This document shows positions 44,353 to 53,833 of a stretch of 64,000 nucleotides of DNA, piece after piece. How positions within the stretch are numbered: the stretch's first letter is position 1; each line of letters begins with the position of its first letter. Under the pieces are notes generated by a model. That model saw only the letters and a program-made list of their open reading frames with translations. It searched no databases and was not told the origin of the DNA. Position numbers and translations under genes: made by a program. The stretch spans positions 416,748 to 480,747 of the forward strand of contig NZ_FNWL01000002.1 of the NCBI RefSeq assembly GCF_900108095.1, given 5' to 3'. The stretch is from Natronorubrum sediminis. GTDB lineage: Archaea > Halobacteriota > Halobacteria > Halobacteriales > Natrialbaceae.

Positions 44353-44468
44353 CGAGACGCCGCTTACAACTGTGTATGAACCGAAACATCGCCTACAACT
44401 GTATATTCCCCGAAACATCGCTTGCAACTGTATATTCACCGAAACATCGCCTACAACTGTGAATAGTG
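44353..44468 (+). repeat. Four tandem copies of a 29-bp repeat
   Basis: Direct repeats with exact 29-bp period begin at 44353, 44382, 44411 and 44440; the two central copies are nearly identical and the outer ones degenerate. Each unit carries CTACAACTGTATATTC or a close variant, that is, a TACA-AC-TGTA inverted repeat. There are no spacers. The tract lies 85 bases after the thiolase stop and before the end of the next leftward gene. Confidence 0.85.
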
Positions 44469-44600
44469 GCAGCGAGGGATTCCCACGTCCTCCCCAGCCG
44501 ATTCACTCTCTCGCGTCGCTCGCTCGCTCATCCCTCGCACAGGTCGATCCGCGCTTCGCCGGTGGCTCACCGCGGATCAGCGCGCGCCACCACAGATTGT

Positions 44601-44645
44601 TCGGTCGGTTAAATCTCGGTCGGTCGAATGTCGGTCGGTCGAATT
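44601..44645 (+). repeat. Three tandem 15-bp repeats
   Basis: TCGGTCGGTTAAATC, TCGGTCGGTCGAATG and TCGGTCGGTCGAATT stand head to tail, 70 bases from the end of the leftward acyl-CoA dehydrogenase gene. They share a TCGGTCGGT core. No coding role is visible. Confidence 0.75.
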
Positions 44646-44715
44646 GACATACCGTTGTTCGACTCTCGAAGTCGGACACCGACGACAAAAAAACGTCTTT
44701 CGGAGACCGCGTGCG

Positions 44716-45966
44716 TTACTCGTCGAGGGCGTCGATTCGCAGGTCCTCGTCGAACTGGAGTGCGTTCTCCACTTCAGCTTCGTCGATGTCCTCGAAGGCC
44801 CAGCGGGCGATCGAGCGGCGGTGGACTTCGTCAGCGCCGTCGACGATCCGGAACGCGCGGACGTTCTCGTAGAAGTGTGCGATCGGGAGGTCCTTCCCGA
44901 TACCGTTGCCACCACAACACTGGAGTGCGAGGTCGATTGTCTCGTTCGTGACGTTCGCGGTGAACATCTTCGCCATCGCGACCTCGATCCGGGCGTCGTT
45001 TCGGTCTAGTTCGCGGGCGGCGTGACGGACCATACAACGAGCGGCGTGAAGTCGGGTTTCGGCGTCCGCGATTCGGTGGCGAAGCGCCTGCTTTTCCTCG
45101 AGTGTCGTGCCGAAGGCCTCGCGCTCTGCGAGGTAGGCCTTCGCGACGTCGAGTGAGCGCTCGGCCATGCCGGAGTAGCGCATACAGTGGGTGAGTCGGC
45201 CGCCACCGAGGCGCATCTGCGCGATTTGGAAGCCCTCGTTCTCCTCGCCGAGGGTGTTCTCGACGGGAACGCGCACGTTGTCGAACTTCACTTCGGCGTG
45301 GCCACCTTTGCGCTCGGTGATGCCGTGGCCGCCGAGGTGGGGCACGTTGCGGACGACTTCGACACCGTCAGCCTCGGACGGCACGAGGATGATCGACGTC
45401 CCCGAGTAGGGATGGGCATCGAGATCGGTGCGGACCATCGCCAGGTAGTAGTCCGCGTTGAGACCGTCGGACGTCCACCACTTGTGGCCGTTGATGACCC
45501 ACTCGTCGCCGTCTTTGACGGCCGTGCTCTGGAGCATCTTCGGGTCCGAGCCACCACCCTGTTTCGGCTCGGTCATCGCGAACGCCGTCTGAATCTCACC
45601 CTGTACGAGCGGTCGCAGGTACTCTTCTTTCTGTTCTTCGGTGCCCACCATTTCGAAGGTGTGCATGTTCCCTTCCTGTGGGGCGTTTGCACGGATGGCG
45701 AGCGCGCCGATGAGCGAGCGCCCGACCTGTTCGAACGACGGCAGCATGTCCTGGAAGTCGAGTCCCTGCCCGCCGTACTCTTCGGGCACTTGGGGGGCAA
45801 ACAGGTTCCGTTCTTTCGCCTGATCCCAGAAATCGTGGATTTCGTCCATCGTGATTTGCTCTCCCGTGGCGAGCGCTTCTCGCTCGCGAGGGAGGACGAC
45901 TTCCTCCATGAAGTCCTCTACCCGCCCTGCAACCTCTTTCGCCTTCTCGGAGTCGTGGTACTCCAT
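44716..45966 (-). CDS. Acyl-CoA dehydrogenase
   Basis: 416 residues from MEYHDSEKAKEVAGRVEDF at 45966. Family segments are TAFAMTEPKQGGGSDPKML near residue 125, WVINGHKWWTSDGLNADYYLAMVRTD, RLTHCMRYSGMAERSLDVA and ALQCCGGNGIGKDLPIAHFYENVRAFRIVDGADEVHRR. The WW and long acyl pocket pattern resemble ACAD10/11-like or long-chain members. Palindromic ACAACGTTGT and TACAA-CA-TTGTA elements cover its promoter. Confidence 0.92.
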   Translation of the reverse strand: MEYHDSEKAKEVAGRVEDFMEEVVLPREREALATGEQITMDEIHDFWDQAKERNLFAPQVPEEYGGQGLDFQDMLPSFEQVGRSLIGALAIRANAPQEGNMHTFEMVGTEEQKEEYLRPLVQGEIQTAFAMTEPKQGGGSDPKMLQSTAVKDGDEWVINGHKWWTSDGLNADYYLAMVRTDLDAHPYSGTSIILVPSEADGVEVVRNVPHLGGHGITERKGGHAEVKFDNVRVPVENTLGEENEGFQIAQMRLGGGRLTHCMRYSGMAERSLDVAKAYLAEREAFGTTLEEKQALRHRIADAETRLHAARCMVRHAARELDRNDARIEVAMAKMFTANVTNETIDLALQCCGGNGIGKDLPIAHFYENVRAFRIVDGADEVHRRSIARWAFEDIDEAEVENALQFDEDLRIDALDE

Positions 45967-45981
45967 ACCGGGATATGCACA

Positions 45982-46026
45982 TACAACATTGTAAATGTAC
46001 AACAAAGCGGTCAGATACAACGTTGT
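45982..46026. promoter_or_regulatory. Paired palindromes over the acyl-CoA dehydrogenase promoter
   Basis: TACAA-CA-TTGTA (45982-45993) and the perfect palindrome ACAACGTTGT (46017-46026) are 34 bases apart, centre to centre, with TGTACAAC between them. The first overlaps the TATA-like position for the gene that starts leftwards at 45966. The layout suggests binding of a dimeric repressor to two sites on similar DNA faces. Confidence 0.55.
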
Positions 46027-46152
46027 GAAATGAAGTCGCGATACTCGTCCGTCTCTGTTCCGTCGGGCGGTCCCGCGTACACAGCCAATAATTGCGAGCG
46101 AGGAGATATTGGCCGGGATACGTTTTAGTACCAGAGTGTGTTATATGAGAAC

Positions 46153-47706
46153 ATGGATCTCGACGATGTCCGCGAGACCGCGAGAGCGGGGAATGCAGCA
46201 CGATTGCACGACGAAACGGCCCGTCTCCACGGCGATGCGACGGCGATCGAATACCACGGAACGACGCTGACTCACGACGAACTCCGCGAAGAGAGCGCCC
46301 GTTTTGCTGGCGGGTTGGCAGCACTCGGCGTCGACCCCGGCGACGTAATGCTCCAGTATCTGCCGAACTGCCCGGCGTACCTCATCGGTGCGCTGGGGGC
46401 GTTCAAAGCCGGCGTAGCTGTCTCCCCGGTCAATCCACAGTACCGCCGTCGGGAGCTCACCTACCAACTCGAGGATACCGACGCGTCGGCCGTTCTAACT
46501 CACGCGGCGTTGTTGCCCCACCTGCAGGAGGCACTCGAGGAAATCGACTGGGAGCCGGTAGTTATCGGCGTCGGCAGTACCGAGGAGGGCGTGTACATGT
46601 TTTCAGACGTTCGGGAGGAAGAACTGTTCGTCGAACGCTCGGACGACGACCTGGCCCTGTTGCCGTACACGTCGGGAACGACGGGGAAGCCAAAGGGTGT
46701 CCGACTCACCCACCAGAACTTCCGTGCGCAGATGTTCTCCGTCCTTTCACAGACAGGCGAACTCGAGGACGAGGACGTCCGGAGCCTCGTCTGGTTGCCG
46801 CTGTATCACATCACGGGCTTTACGCACACGGCGTGGCAGCCGCTGTTGCGCGGCGGAAGTGTCTTTCTCCGGAGTGCGGCTAACTGGGACGGCGACGCGG
46901 CGATGGAACTGATCGAAGAGGAAGGGATCACCCACTACGTCGGCGTCACCGCGATGTACGTCGATATGGTCAACAGCGAGAACTTCGGCGAGTACGACCT
47001 GACGAGCCTCGAATCGGCCGGCGAGGGCGGCGCGAAGATGTCCGTCGCGATTCAAGAGGAGTTCGAAGCCGTCGCCGGCGTCGAAATGGGCGAAGGCTAC
47101 GGCCTCACCGAAACCCACGGGGCGACCCACTCGCAGGCGAGTTCCACGTTCGGTCTTCGCCACGGGACGATCGGGCAACCGACGCGCCAGACCGACTGCA
47201 AGATCGTCGACGAGGCCGGTGAGGAGGTCCCACCCGGCGAGGAGGGCGAACTCCTCGTGCGCGGCCCACAGGTGATGGACAGCTATCACGACCTACCCGA
47301 CGCCACCGACGCCGCATTTACGGAGAACGGCTACTTCCGCACCGGTGATATTGCCCGGCGAGACGCGAACAACTACTACGAGATCGTCGACCGGAAGAAA
47401 CACATGATCAACTCGGCGGGCTACAACATCTATCCCAGCGAACTCGAGGAGTTGCTGTCGGAACACGACGCCGTCGCCGAGGGTGCCGTCGTCGGGATTC
47501 CGGACGAGCGGCGTAATGAGGTTCCAAAGGCGTACGTCGTGCTCGCACCCGACGTCGAAGCCGGCGTCGACGTGACTGAAGCGGCGATCAAAGAGTACTT
47601 CCTCGAGCGAGTTGCCGCGTACAAACACCCGCGTGAGGTCGAGTTCATCGACGAACTCCCGCGAACGACCAGCGGGAAGATCCAGAAGTACAAACTCGAG
47701 GAGTGA
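46153..47706 (+). CDS. AMP-forming acyl-CoA ligase
   Basis: 517 residues from MDLDDVRETARAGNAARLHDE; TTTTAGTA about 26 bases upstream suits a leaderless start here rather than at the ATG 15 bases earlier. Motifs: YTSGTTGKPKGVRLTHQN near residue 178, GYGLTETHGATHS near 315, NGYFRTGDIARRDANNYYEIVDRKKHMI and the lysine in PRTTSGKIQKYKLEE. It is divergent from the acyl-CoA dehydrogenase at 44716, sharing the palindrome-bearing intergenic region. Confidence 0.94.
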   Translation: MDLDDVRETARAGNAARLHDETARLHGDATAIEYHGTTLTHDELREESARFAGGLAALGVDPGDVMLQYLPNCPAYLIGALGAFKAGVAVSPVNPQYRRRELTYQLEDTDASAVLTHAALLPHLQEALEEIDWEPVVIGVGSTEEGVYMFSDVREEELFVERSDDDLALLPYTSGTTGKPKGVRLTHQNFRAQMFSVLSQTGELEDEDVRSLVWLPLYHITGFTHTAWQPLLRGGSVFLRSAANWDGDAAMELIEEEGITHYVGVTAMYVDMVNSENFGEYDLTSLESAGEGGAKMSVAIQEEFEAVAGVEMGEGYGLTETHGATHSQASSTFGLRHGTIGQPTRQTDCKIVDEAGEEVPPGEEGELLVRGPQVMDSYHDLPDATDAAFTENGYFRTGDIARRDANNYYEIVDRKKHMINSAGYNIYPSELEELLSEHDAVAEGAVVGIPDERRNEVPKAYVVLAPDVEAGVDVTEAAIKEYFLERVAAYKHPREVEFIDELPRTTSGKIQKYKLEE

Positions 47707-49031
47707 AGCGTTCGAAGGGGCCGAACAGTCTCGCTGAATCTACTGGGTCGAACGACACCGCTGTCTGAACCGTTTCATCGATTGTGTCAGGTACCCCTTC
47801 ACAGAATTCGGTTCAACAGTTGAACGAGTATCCGCCAGTGCGTTCACTCAGGCGGAACGCCAGTCTCAATCGAGCCACTGAATCACTACGGTCGATTTCA
47901 ACCGTGTGCGTCGCACACACCTGAACTCTCTACACGAACCGTTCGTCCGGTCGCGATCATTCGACCCGTGATTGTGTCCCTGTTCGGTCGTTTTGAGGGT
48001 ACACGACAGAGGCCCCCATACGTGTTCACCACAGCAAATCGAGTAAATACGAACCGAGACACATCATAGTCCGTTCTTGCTCCGGTTTCGGTCGATATCT
48101 CACGAAAGGGACGTGTTCAACCGGACAGAACAACATCGATAGTAGTTAGCTGTCGAGAAAGTGATGGCAAACAGCGTTACACGATTACGTGTGTAACGTT
48201 TGGGACAAGCGCTGGAAGACGCACTACAGGCGTTAGCGAGTCCCGGCATCCCATCTCGTTTCCAGTGATGCTGGGACCCAAAACAGGGAAGTGACCGAAC
48301 CAATTCCCTGTCAGTTCCCTGCCGATTTCGAGAGGAAAATAGTTTAAAAATCAATGCATTGTCATTATTATCATATTCCAGTCACTTCCATCAATTCGGC
48401 GATACGCGTGTCGACTCGAGCCCCGAGACCGATGAATTAGTAGCTATCGGCCACCAGTTCGCCGGACGACTCGAGGAGTGGAGTTCCGGGTTCCATCCAT
48501 TCGAACCAGTCGCCAAAGCGCTCAGTTGCTACCGACGGACCGTCCGCTTTTGGAAGAAGCGATGGGGGTGGACTATCGATCGACTGAAACCCGGTTCGAC
48601 GAAAGAAAACGCTCGAGACGGAACAGATAGGCGTATACAAGTGCCACGTATTGTTCTCGAGTCGGTTCAAACTCAAGTGTGGTGTCTCGCGTTCGATTCG
48701 ACTGTCGCTCTCACATCAACTGTCGTAGTGACTGCAAGTCAGTGCACAGCTACTCGGCAGCCGTGTTTGTCTGGAGCGTGCAAATCGATGTAATCGATCG
48801 GAGACGGGCTGGCACTTGTCTCCGAATACCGACGGACGCCCGTCCAGCTGACGCACCGGACACTACGATATGTGTCGTATGTAAGAGTATTCTGTGAAAG
48901 AGGTAGCTTTGGAGAGTGGGGGAGGGCAGTGTGTAAACGATTGCGCAAAGTTCCGGTGCGCGTTCGTTCGTCACAACCAACGACATTCGTATGTCACATA
49001 CTTTTGTATTGCCACGTAAAATGATGAACGT
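47707..49031. other. Gene-poor stretch of 1.3 kb with two hairpins
   Basis: No frame here has a convincing haloarchaeal protein. Two clear inverted repeats are GTGTGCG-T-CGCACAC (47904-47918) and GTTACAC...GTGTAAC (48176-48197, 8-base loop). CATACTTTTGTATTG around 48991-49005 should be the promoter of the next gene. The rest may be decayed mobile DNA. Confidence 0.55.
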
Positions 49032-50093
49032 ATGCGAGCCGCCGTAATCGACGAGCATGGGGAACCACTCGAGATCGACGACGTCGACTATCCGGAGCCG
49101 CGACCGGATCAGGTCATCGTCGAGACGAAAGCGTGTGGAGTCTGTCGCAGTGATTGGCACGCCTGGCAAGGCGACTGGAGCTGGATCGGGGCTGGCGTTC
49201 CCGAAGGCCAAATTCTCGGCCACGAACCGGCCGGTGTCGTCTCGGCCGTCGGCGACGACGTCGAAACGCTCGAGGAGGGTGATCGAGTCGCCGTGCCGTT
49301 CCATCTGGGCGATGGCACTTGTACACACTGTCGAGAAGGTCGGGCGAACAACTGTGAAACGGTCTTGCCACTCGGCCTCTCGGAGTACGCACAGGGTGCA
49401 TTCGCGGAGGCCTTCCCGGTTCGGGAAGCCGATTACAACTGCGTCAAACTCCCCGATTCCGTCGGGTTCACGGAGATGGCCGGCCTCGGCTGCCGGTTCA
49501 TGACTGCCTACCACGCGCTGGCCGACCGCGCGAACATCCGTCCCGGCGACTGGGTCGCCGTCCACGGCTGTGGTGGCGTCGGCCTCTCGGCGATTCACAT
49601 CGCACAGGCGCTTGGCGCACACCCGATCGCGATCGACGTCCTCGACTCCAAACTCGAGCGTGCCGAGGAACTGGGTGCCGTCGAGACGATAAACGGCGCG
49701 GACGTCGACAGCGCCCCCCAGGAAGTAAAGCGCCTCACCGACGGCGGCGCAGACGTCTCCCTCGACGCGCTTGGAATCGCCGAGACCTGCCAGAACTCGG
49801 TCAACAGCCTCGCCACCCGCGGCGATCACGTCCAGGTCGGACTGACGACCGGGGAGGAACAGGGTCAGATCGATCTCCCCGTCGACGTAATGACGATGCA
49901 AGAGATCGATTTCCACGGCTCCTTCGGCATGCCCTTGGTTCGCTACGAAGAATTGTTCAACCTGATCGCACAGGGAACGCTCGAGCCGAGTAAGATCATC
50001 GGCGAGACGCTCTCACTCGAGGAACTGCCGGAGACGCTGGGCTCGATGGACGACTACGAGACGGTCGGTATTCCCGTCGTCACCGAGTTCTAA
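49032..50093 (+). CDS. Zinc-dependent alcohol dehydrogenase (MDR family)
   Basis: 353 residues. Catalytic zinc ligands lie in CGVCRSDWHAW and GHEPAGVVSAVGDDV; a cysteine-containing loop GDGTCTHCREGRANNCE is the structural-zinc lobe. The NAD(P)-binding fold has VHGCGGVGLSAIHIAQALGA, followed by VLDSKLERAEELGA. It would oxidise an alcohol or reduce an aldehyde; the closest substrate is not set by sequence. It stands alone between two gene-poor stretches. Confidence 0.92.
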   Translation: MRAAVIDEHGEPLEIDDVDYPEPRPDQVIVETKACGVCRSDWHAWQGDWSWIGAGVPEGQILGHEPAGVVSAVGDDVETLEEGDRVAVPFHLGDGTCTHCREGRANNCETVLPLGLSEYAQGAFAEAFPVREADYNCVKLPDSVGFTEMAGLGCRFMTAYHALADRANIRPGDWVAVHGCGGVGLSAIHIAQALGAHPIAIDVLDSKLERAEELGAVETINGADVDSAPQEVKRLTDGGADVSLDALGIAETCQNSVNSLATRGDHVQVGLTTGEEQGQIDLPVDVMTMQEIDFHGSFGMPLVRYEELFNLIAQGTLEPSKIIGETLSLEELPETLGSMDDYETVGIPVVTEF

Positions 50094-51161
50094 GCAGCCC
50101 TAACCGTCTTCCAAACACGATTTTGACCTTCGTAGCGAATCGCTCGACGAGTGCACCGCTGTCTCGACGGTGTACGTCCTGACTACGTTCGAATTCTCGT
50201 GGAGAACACTCGCTCGAGTCGCGTATCGGTACCTTGGTAGCTCAAAACCCGGGCGGGGACGGGAGCCCGCCCTGGCGTGAGAGACATGAGCTAACTCGAA
50301 GCGGGGGCGAGTCCACTTCCGAGCGATCCGGGTACGAGTGCAACCCAATTGGCTGGTCAACACGTCGCAGACTGGTGGAGCGTGTACCCGACGGGGCCTT
50401 GCATCCCCGCAGCACCACTGATGGGTGTGTTACCCATTGTTATGCAGCTACTTGTCCACGAGTAGTTGAGACAATCCATTGACAGGAGGGCACTAGCACG
50501 AGCCAACGACCGAATTCGGTGACGGAAACGCTGACGTGTCCCATCATGTCTCGAGTGCGCGCAACCACGATATCGCTGACACGACGATATCCGATTTCTC
50601 CTCCCGATGGCGTTTGAGGGAGTCTCTTCGGTGGTGGTCGTGGAGCAGGTCCCGTGATGGAGTCCGTTGGGGTGACCCCTCCAGAGGCCGTCGTTGGGAT
50701 GGGGAGACCGACGATTTGCACGCGTTCGAACGATTGAACGTCGGTTTCGTCCTCCTCACTCGTTTCCGTTGGCTCAATTCCCATCGCTCCCAAGATGTTC
50801 ACACGAGTTCGAAATCGACTGGCCAGCCGTCGAATTCAGTCGAACGTCGAATCGGTGCGTGTTCAACTCGTCTCGGTGGTTAACTCACCGTCCGGGAAAC
50901 GAATCCCTATCCATCGATAACGAGACTCTGGAGGACTGCGAGTAAGGTCGCTCGAGGTCGATTGGCCGACGAGCAATCCGCGCCATTCGGGTGATTAGGC
51001 GGTGGTTACGAGGGGTCGTGTGACACTGTGACAAATGCGTTCGAACGATGACCGGGTTGTAGCTCACGTTCGGGTAAAACAGTTGGTAAGAACTCCATAG
51101 GCGGTCGCGGCTTTCCGTTACAAGCCGGATAACTACAACTGGTCATAGCCATCGGTCGAGT
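50094..51161. other. Gene-poor stretch with a strong GC hairpin
   Basis: About 1.07 kb without a supportable gene. GGGCGGG (50251-50257) pairs with CCCGCCC (50266-50272). Flanking ACCCGG/CCGGGT and CTCG...CGAG halves could extend it into an RNA of about 90 bases (50247-50333). It is 157 bases past the alcohol dehydrogenase stop, so it is not an obvious terminator. Confidence 0.5.
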
Positions 51162-51377
51162 ATGATCACCTGCAGTAACTGCGAGACCGCCCAATTCTTG
51201 CAGATCACGCAGAGCCGCGTCTACTTCGAGGACGGTGAGATGATCAACGAAATCTCCGAAACCTACGAGTGTACCCTCTGTGGGTCGACAGGCCAGTACA
51301 TCTACGACGAAGACCACGACGAGGAAACCGTTACCGGCGATGTCGAATTGACGACCGAACGACCGAAATTCGCCTGA
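51162..51377 (+). CDS. Small haloarchaeal zinc-ribbon protein
   Basis: 71 residues: MITCSNCETAQFLQI at the start and YECTLCGSTGQYIY in the middle supply two CxxC pairs for a zinc ribbon, then an acidic tail. It resembles the many short haloarchaeal zinc-finger proteins of unknown partner. It converges on the gas vesicle gene gvpM, 73 bases away. Confidence 0.78.
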   Translation: MITCSNCETAQFLQITQSRVYFEDGEMINEISETYECTLCGSTGQYIYDEDHDEETVTGDVELTTERPKFA

Positions 51378-51450
51378 CGGTCACCACCCGAATCGGAGTC
51401 GATACCGACGAATCGATTCGGTGATCCCGTCCCCGAGAGAACCCGATAGT

Positions 51451-51747
51451 TTACGAGTCACGTCGGACGTGGCTACTGCCGACGGCGATTTCGTCTCGCT
51501 CTCTCGCTTGCAAGCGCTGTTCTCGATCGTACCCCGGATCGTCGACCCCTCGGTGCTCGCGATCCCACTCTCGGAAGAAGCCGTACTCCGTCATCGTGTC
51601 CATCCCCGCGAGAGCAGCGGAGAGTTTGAGCCCGATAAGGGGAATGCCGGCGACCGAAACGATCACGTCCGCCCGGAGCACGGCCCCGTCTCTGAGCAAC
51701 ACGTCGATGACGTCCACGAGTGCGTCGTCGTTCTTTTCCGGTTTCAT
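51451..51747 (-). CDS. gvpM: Gas vesicle protein GvpM
   Basis: 98 residues, a GvpA-like core (ALVDVIDVLLRDGAVLRADVIVSVAGIPLIGLKLSAALAGMDTMTEYG). GvpM is a minor, very hydrophobic wall or nucleation protein related to GvpJ and GvpA. The C-terminal 35 residues after GFFREWD are an arginine/acid-rich extension. It is the last gene of the leftward gvp operon and overlaps gvpL by four bases. Confidence 0.92.
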   Translation of the reverse strand: MKPEKNDDALVDVIDVLLRDGAVLRADVIVSVAGIPLIGLKLSAALAGMDTMTEYGFFREWDREHRGVDDPGYDREQRLQARERDEIAVGSSHVRRDS

Positions 51748-52664
51748 GGCTGTGATCGTGCGTTCGTCGCGTCCTCACCACCGCCCAGTTCGGGGGCGAA
51801 CGTGTACGGCGGCCACGGCCCCGTAAATCGAACCTCGAGGCCGTCGTGGGCCGCTACGTCGTCGAGTACCGACCCGATCGACGATTCGTCGGCTTCGTGT
51901 GCGAGGACCGTCAGCCGACAGAGCGTTTCGCCGTCGTCCGTCTCTTCAGAACCGGCGATATCGTCGGAGATCGACGCACTGGCTTTTCGCTCGAGGGAGT
52001 GGACCTCCCGAGCGTGCTCGTCGATTCGCGTCTGGAGGTCGGCGGTGATCGATTCGCGACGATTCGCGCGGACTTCGGTGAGTCGCTGATCGAACTGTTT
52101 CTCGAGCAGGAAGGCCGTGCCGTCTTCGGACCCGCTCATCTGTTCGTCGAGTTCGCGCAATCGCTCGTCGTGGTCGATCAACGCCTCGTCACTGATCGGA
52201 TCGGTTTCGACGACTTCGATTCGATACTCCCAGTGGTCCGCGAGCCCCGAGAGCACTTGCTCGAGCGTGTCGGATTCGGATCGAATCCACTCCCGGACGC
52301 CCTCGTCGTCAGATTGGAGGATCGTATCGAACTGGAAGGGGACCGGCGTCCCAAACGCCTCACCGGCCTCGTCGACGACCGTCTGGTGGCGGACGAGCCA
52401 GCGTCTAATCTGTGCGAGATCGTCCGAATCGTAGATCTCCTCACAAGCGTGAACGACCGCACCGATGCCGTCTTCCGCGACGACCGAAACGGGTTCGCCG
52501 TCGACGCCCGTCGTCTCGAGGGTCGGTTCGCCGTCGCTCTCATCGACCTGCACGAGACAGTACAGATACCGTCCGTCGTCGATCGACGGGACGGCGTCTG
52601 CCTCGGCGTGTTCGTTTGCCCCGTGTTCACGCCCCTCGTGTTCGTCGCTTCGATCGGAACTCAC
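51744..52664 (-). CDS. gvpL: Gas vesicle protein GvpL
   Basis: 306 residues of the GvpL/GvpF family: [13 protein letters not shown] at the start, [35 protein letters not shown] with [12 protein letters not shown], and the C-terminal [13 protein letters not shown]. In haloarchaea GvpL interacts with most other accessory Gvp proteins during assembly. An acidic N-terminus of 30 residues precedes the domain. It overlaps gvpK (ATGA) upstream and gvpM downstream. Confidence 0.92.
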   Translation of the reverse strand: MSSDRSDEHEGREHGANEHAEADAVPSIDDGRYLYCLVQVDESDGEPTLETTGVDGEPVSVVAEDGIGAVVHACEEIYDSDDLAQIRRWLVRHQTVVDEAGEAFGTPVPFQFDTILQSDDEGVREWIRSESDTLEQVLSGLADHWEYRIEVVETDPISDEALIDHDERLRELDEQMSGSEDGTAFLLEKQFDQRLTEVRANRRESITADLQTRIDEHAREVHSLERKASASISDDIAGSEETDDGETLCRLTVLAHEADESSIGSVLDDVAAHDGLEVRFTGPWPPYTFAPELGGGEDATNARSQP

Positions 52665-53005
52665 GTGTCATCACCCTCGAAGACGGAGTATCCGGGCGAA
52701 TTCGTGTTCGTCGTCTTCCCGTGTAGTTGTTCGATCGCGTCGCTGACGAGGCCGTCCAGATCCCCGCGGAGGTTGTCGACGCTGTCTTCGATTCCTTCGT
52801 CGGATTTGAGCTGGTCGAGTTCGGCCTCGATCCGCGCGAGTTGTTGGCCGAGACGTTCGATCTCCTTGTCGGAGAGGTCCCCCGATTCCATGCGACGAAC
52901 CGCCTCGCGCTCTAAGGCGTCCATCAGGAGTTCGACGACAGTGACAACGAGCGACATCAGCCCTTCTCTCGCGTCTTCGCCGTCGCCGACGTCGATCTGT
53001 TTCAT
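52661..53005 (-). CDS. gvpK: Gas vesicle protein GvpK
   Basis: 114 residues: [53 protein letters not shown] is the conserved helical core of GvpK, an accessory factor for vesicle assembly. Length is normal. Overlaps with gvpJ and gvpL by four bases each keep the operon coupled. Confidence 0.94.
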   Translation of the reverse strand: MKQIDVGDGEDAREGLMSLVVTVVELLMDALEREAVRRMESGDLSDKEIERLGQQLARIEAELDQLKSDEGIEDSVDNLRGDLDGLVSDAIEQLHGKTTNTNSPGYSVFEGDDT

Positions 53006-53667
53006 GTATCGGGGGCCCCCGCACTCGTCGCCTCGGCGGTTTCGTCCTCGTCTCCGGTCTCCTCGTCTGCCCCGCCCCCGCTATCTTCGTTGGCACCGTC
53101 GGCGTCCGACTCGTCACTGAGGAGGTCGAACCCGCCGCTCGTCGGCTCTCTCGGATTCGGACGTGCGTTGAAGTGCTCGGTGCCACGGTCAGACTCGTCG
53201 GTTCCGGTCCCCGTTTCGATTCCCTCGAGTCCGTCGAAGACGCTCGAGACGGTTTGTTCGTCGCCTTCTCCCGAGTCGGTTTCTCCTTCTGGCTCGCTCG
53301 AGTCGTCGTCCGTTTCGGACTTGCTCGAGTCGTCGCCGTCTTCCTCGGTCTCGTTCGGGGTGACGTTGACGGCTCGCGTCGGATCGATCGGTGGCGCTGG
53401 TCGATCCATCTCGGCAAGTTCTGGCTCTCCGGCGGCAGCAGCGACGCGGCGCATGTCGGTCCCTTCCGGGAACTCGAGGCCGTACTTCGCCGCGGTTTCG
53501 AAGGACGCGATCGCGGCGCGAAGTTGGACGCCGAGGAGTTGGGTGTCGCCGATCGAGACGGCGATGTCAGCGTTGATGACGATGCCTTTGTCGAGGAGCA
53601 TCTCCACGACTTCTGCGAGGTCTCCGCGGTGTTTTCGCGGTTGGAATTCAGTACTCACGTGGCTCAC
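53002..53667 (-). CDS. gvpJ: Gas vesicle protein GvpJ with long acidic tail
   Basis: 221 residues. The first 85 contain the GvpA/J fold: [55 protein letters not shown]. GvpJ proteins elsewhere are about 100-115 residues. Here some 130 residues of Asp/Glu/Ser/Gly-rich low complexity follow, likely disordered. GvpJ is a minor shell protein thought to act at vesicle tips or nucleation. It overlaps the short gene at gvpI position by 20 bases. Confidence 0.92.
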   Translation of the reverse strand: MSHVSTEFQPRKHRGDLAEVVEMLLDKGIVINADIAVSIGDTQLLGVQLRAAIASFETAAKYGLEFPEGTDMRRVAAAAGEPELAEMDRPAPPIDPTRAVNVTPNETEEDGDDSSKSETDDDSSEPEGETDSGEGDEQTVSSVFDGLEGIETGTGTDESDRGTEHFNARPNPREPTSGGFDLLSDESDADGANEDSGGGADEETGDEDETAEATSAGAPDT

Positions 53668-53833
53668 CTCCTGGAGCGGAGCGGGTTTGACGGAGCGAGT
53701 GGGTCGGCTGCATTGGTGTTCCGGCCCCTGTTTCCCGTGAATCGAACGGCTGGATTTCGGTATCGGACGGCAGGGTGGTCGACGCAGTTGGGTGGTTCAC
53801 CTCGTTTCGGCTGGCTGGTATTCGGTCAGTCAT
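53648..53833 (-). CDS. Short protein at the gvpI position
   Basis: 61 residues beginning MTDRIPASRNEVNHPTAST. It starts 8 bases inside the end of the preceding gene and ends inside gvpJ, so it is embedded in the coupled gvp operon at the place where halophiles carry gvpI. Classical GvpI is longer and strongly basic; this peptide is neither, being polar and rich in Thr, Ser, Pro and Arg. It is either a much reduced GvpI or an unrelated small protein. Confidence 0.5.
   Translation of the reverse strand: MTDRIPASRNEVNHPTASTTLPSDTEIQPFDSRETGAGTPMQPTHSLRQTRSAPGGEPREY

Noticed and set aside
44353-44468. CRISPR array
   Set aside because: The 29-bp repeats are directly adjacent with no spacers, and no cas genes are present.
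48359-48793. 144-codon forward open frame
   Set aside because: Composition and peptide lack haloarchaeal features such as acidic bias; no domain is recognisable.
50440-50802. 120-codon reverse open frame
   Set aside because: No recognisable motif and it competes with an equally long forward frame; neither is convincing.
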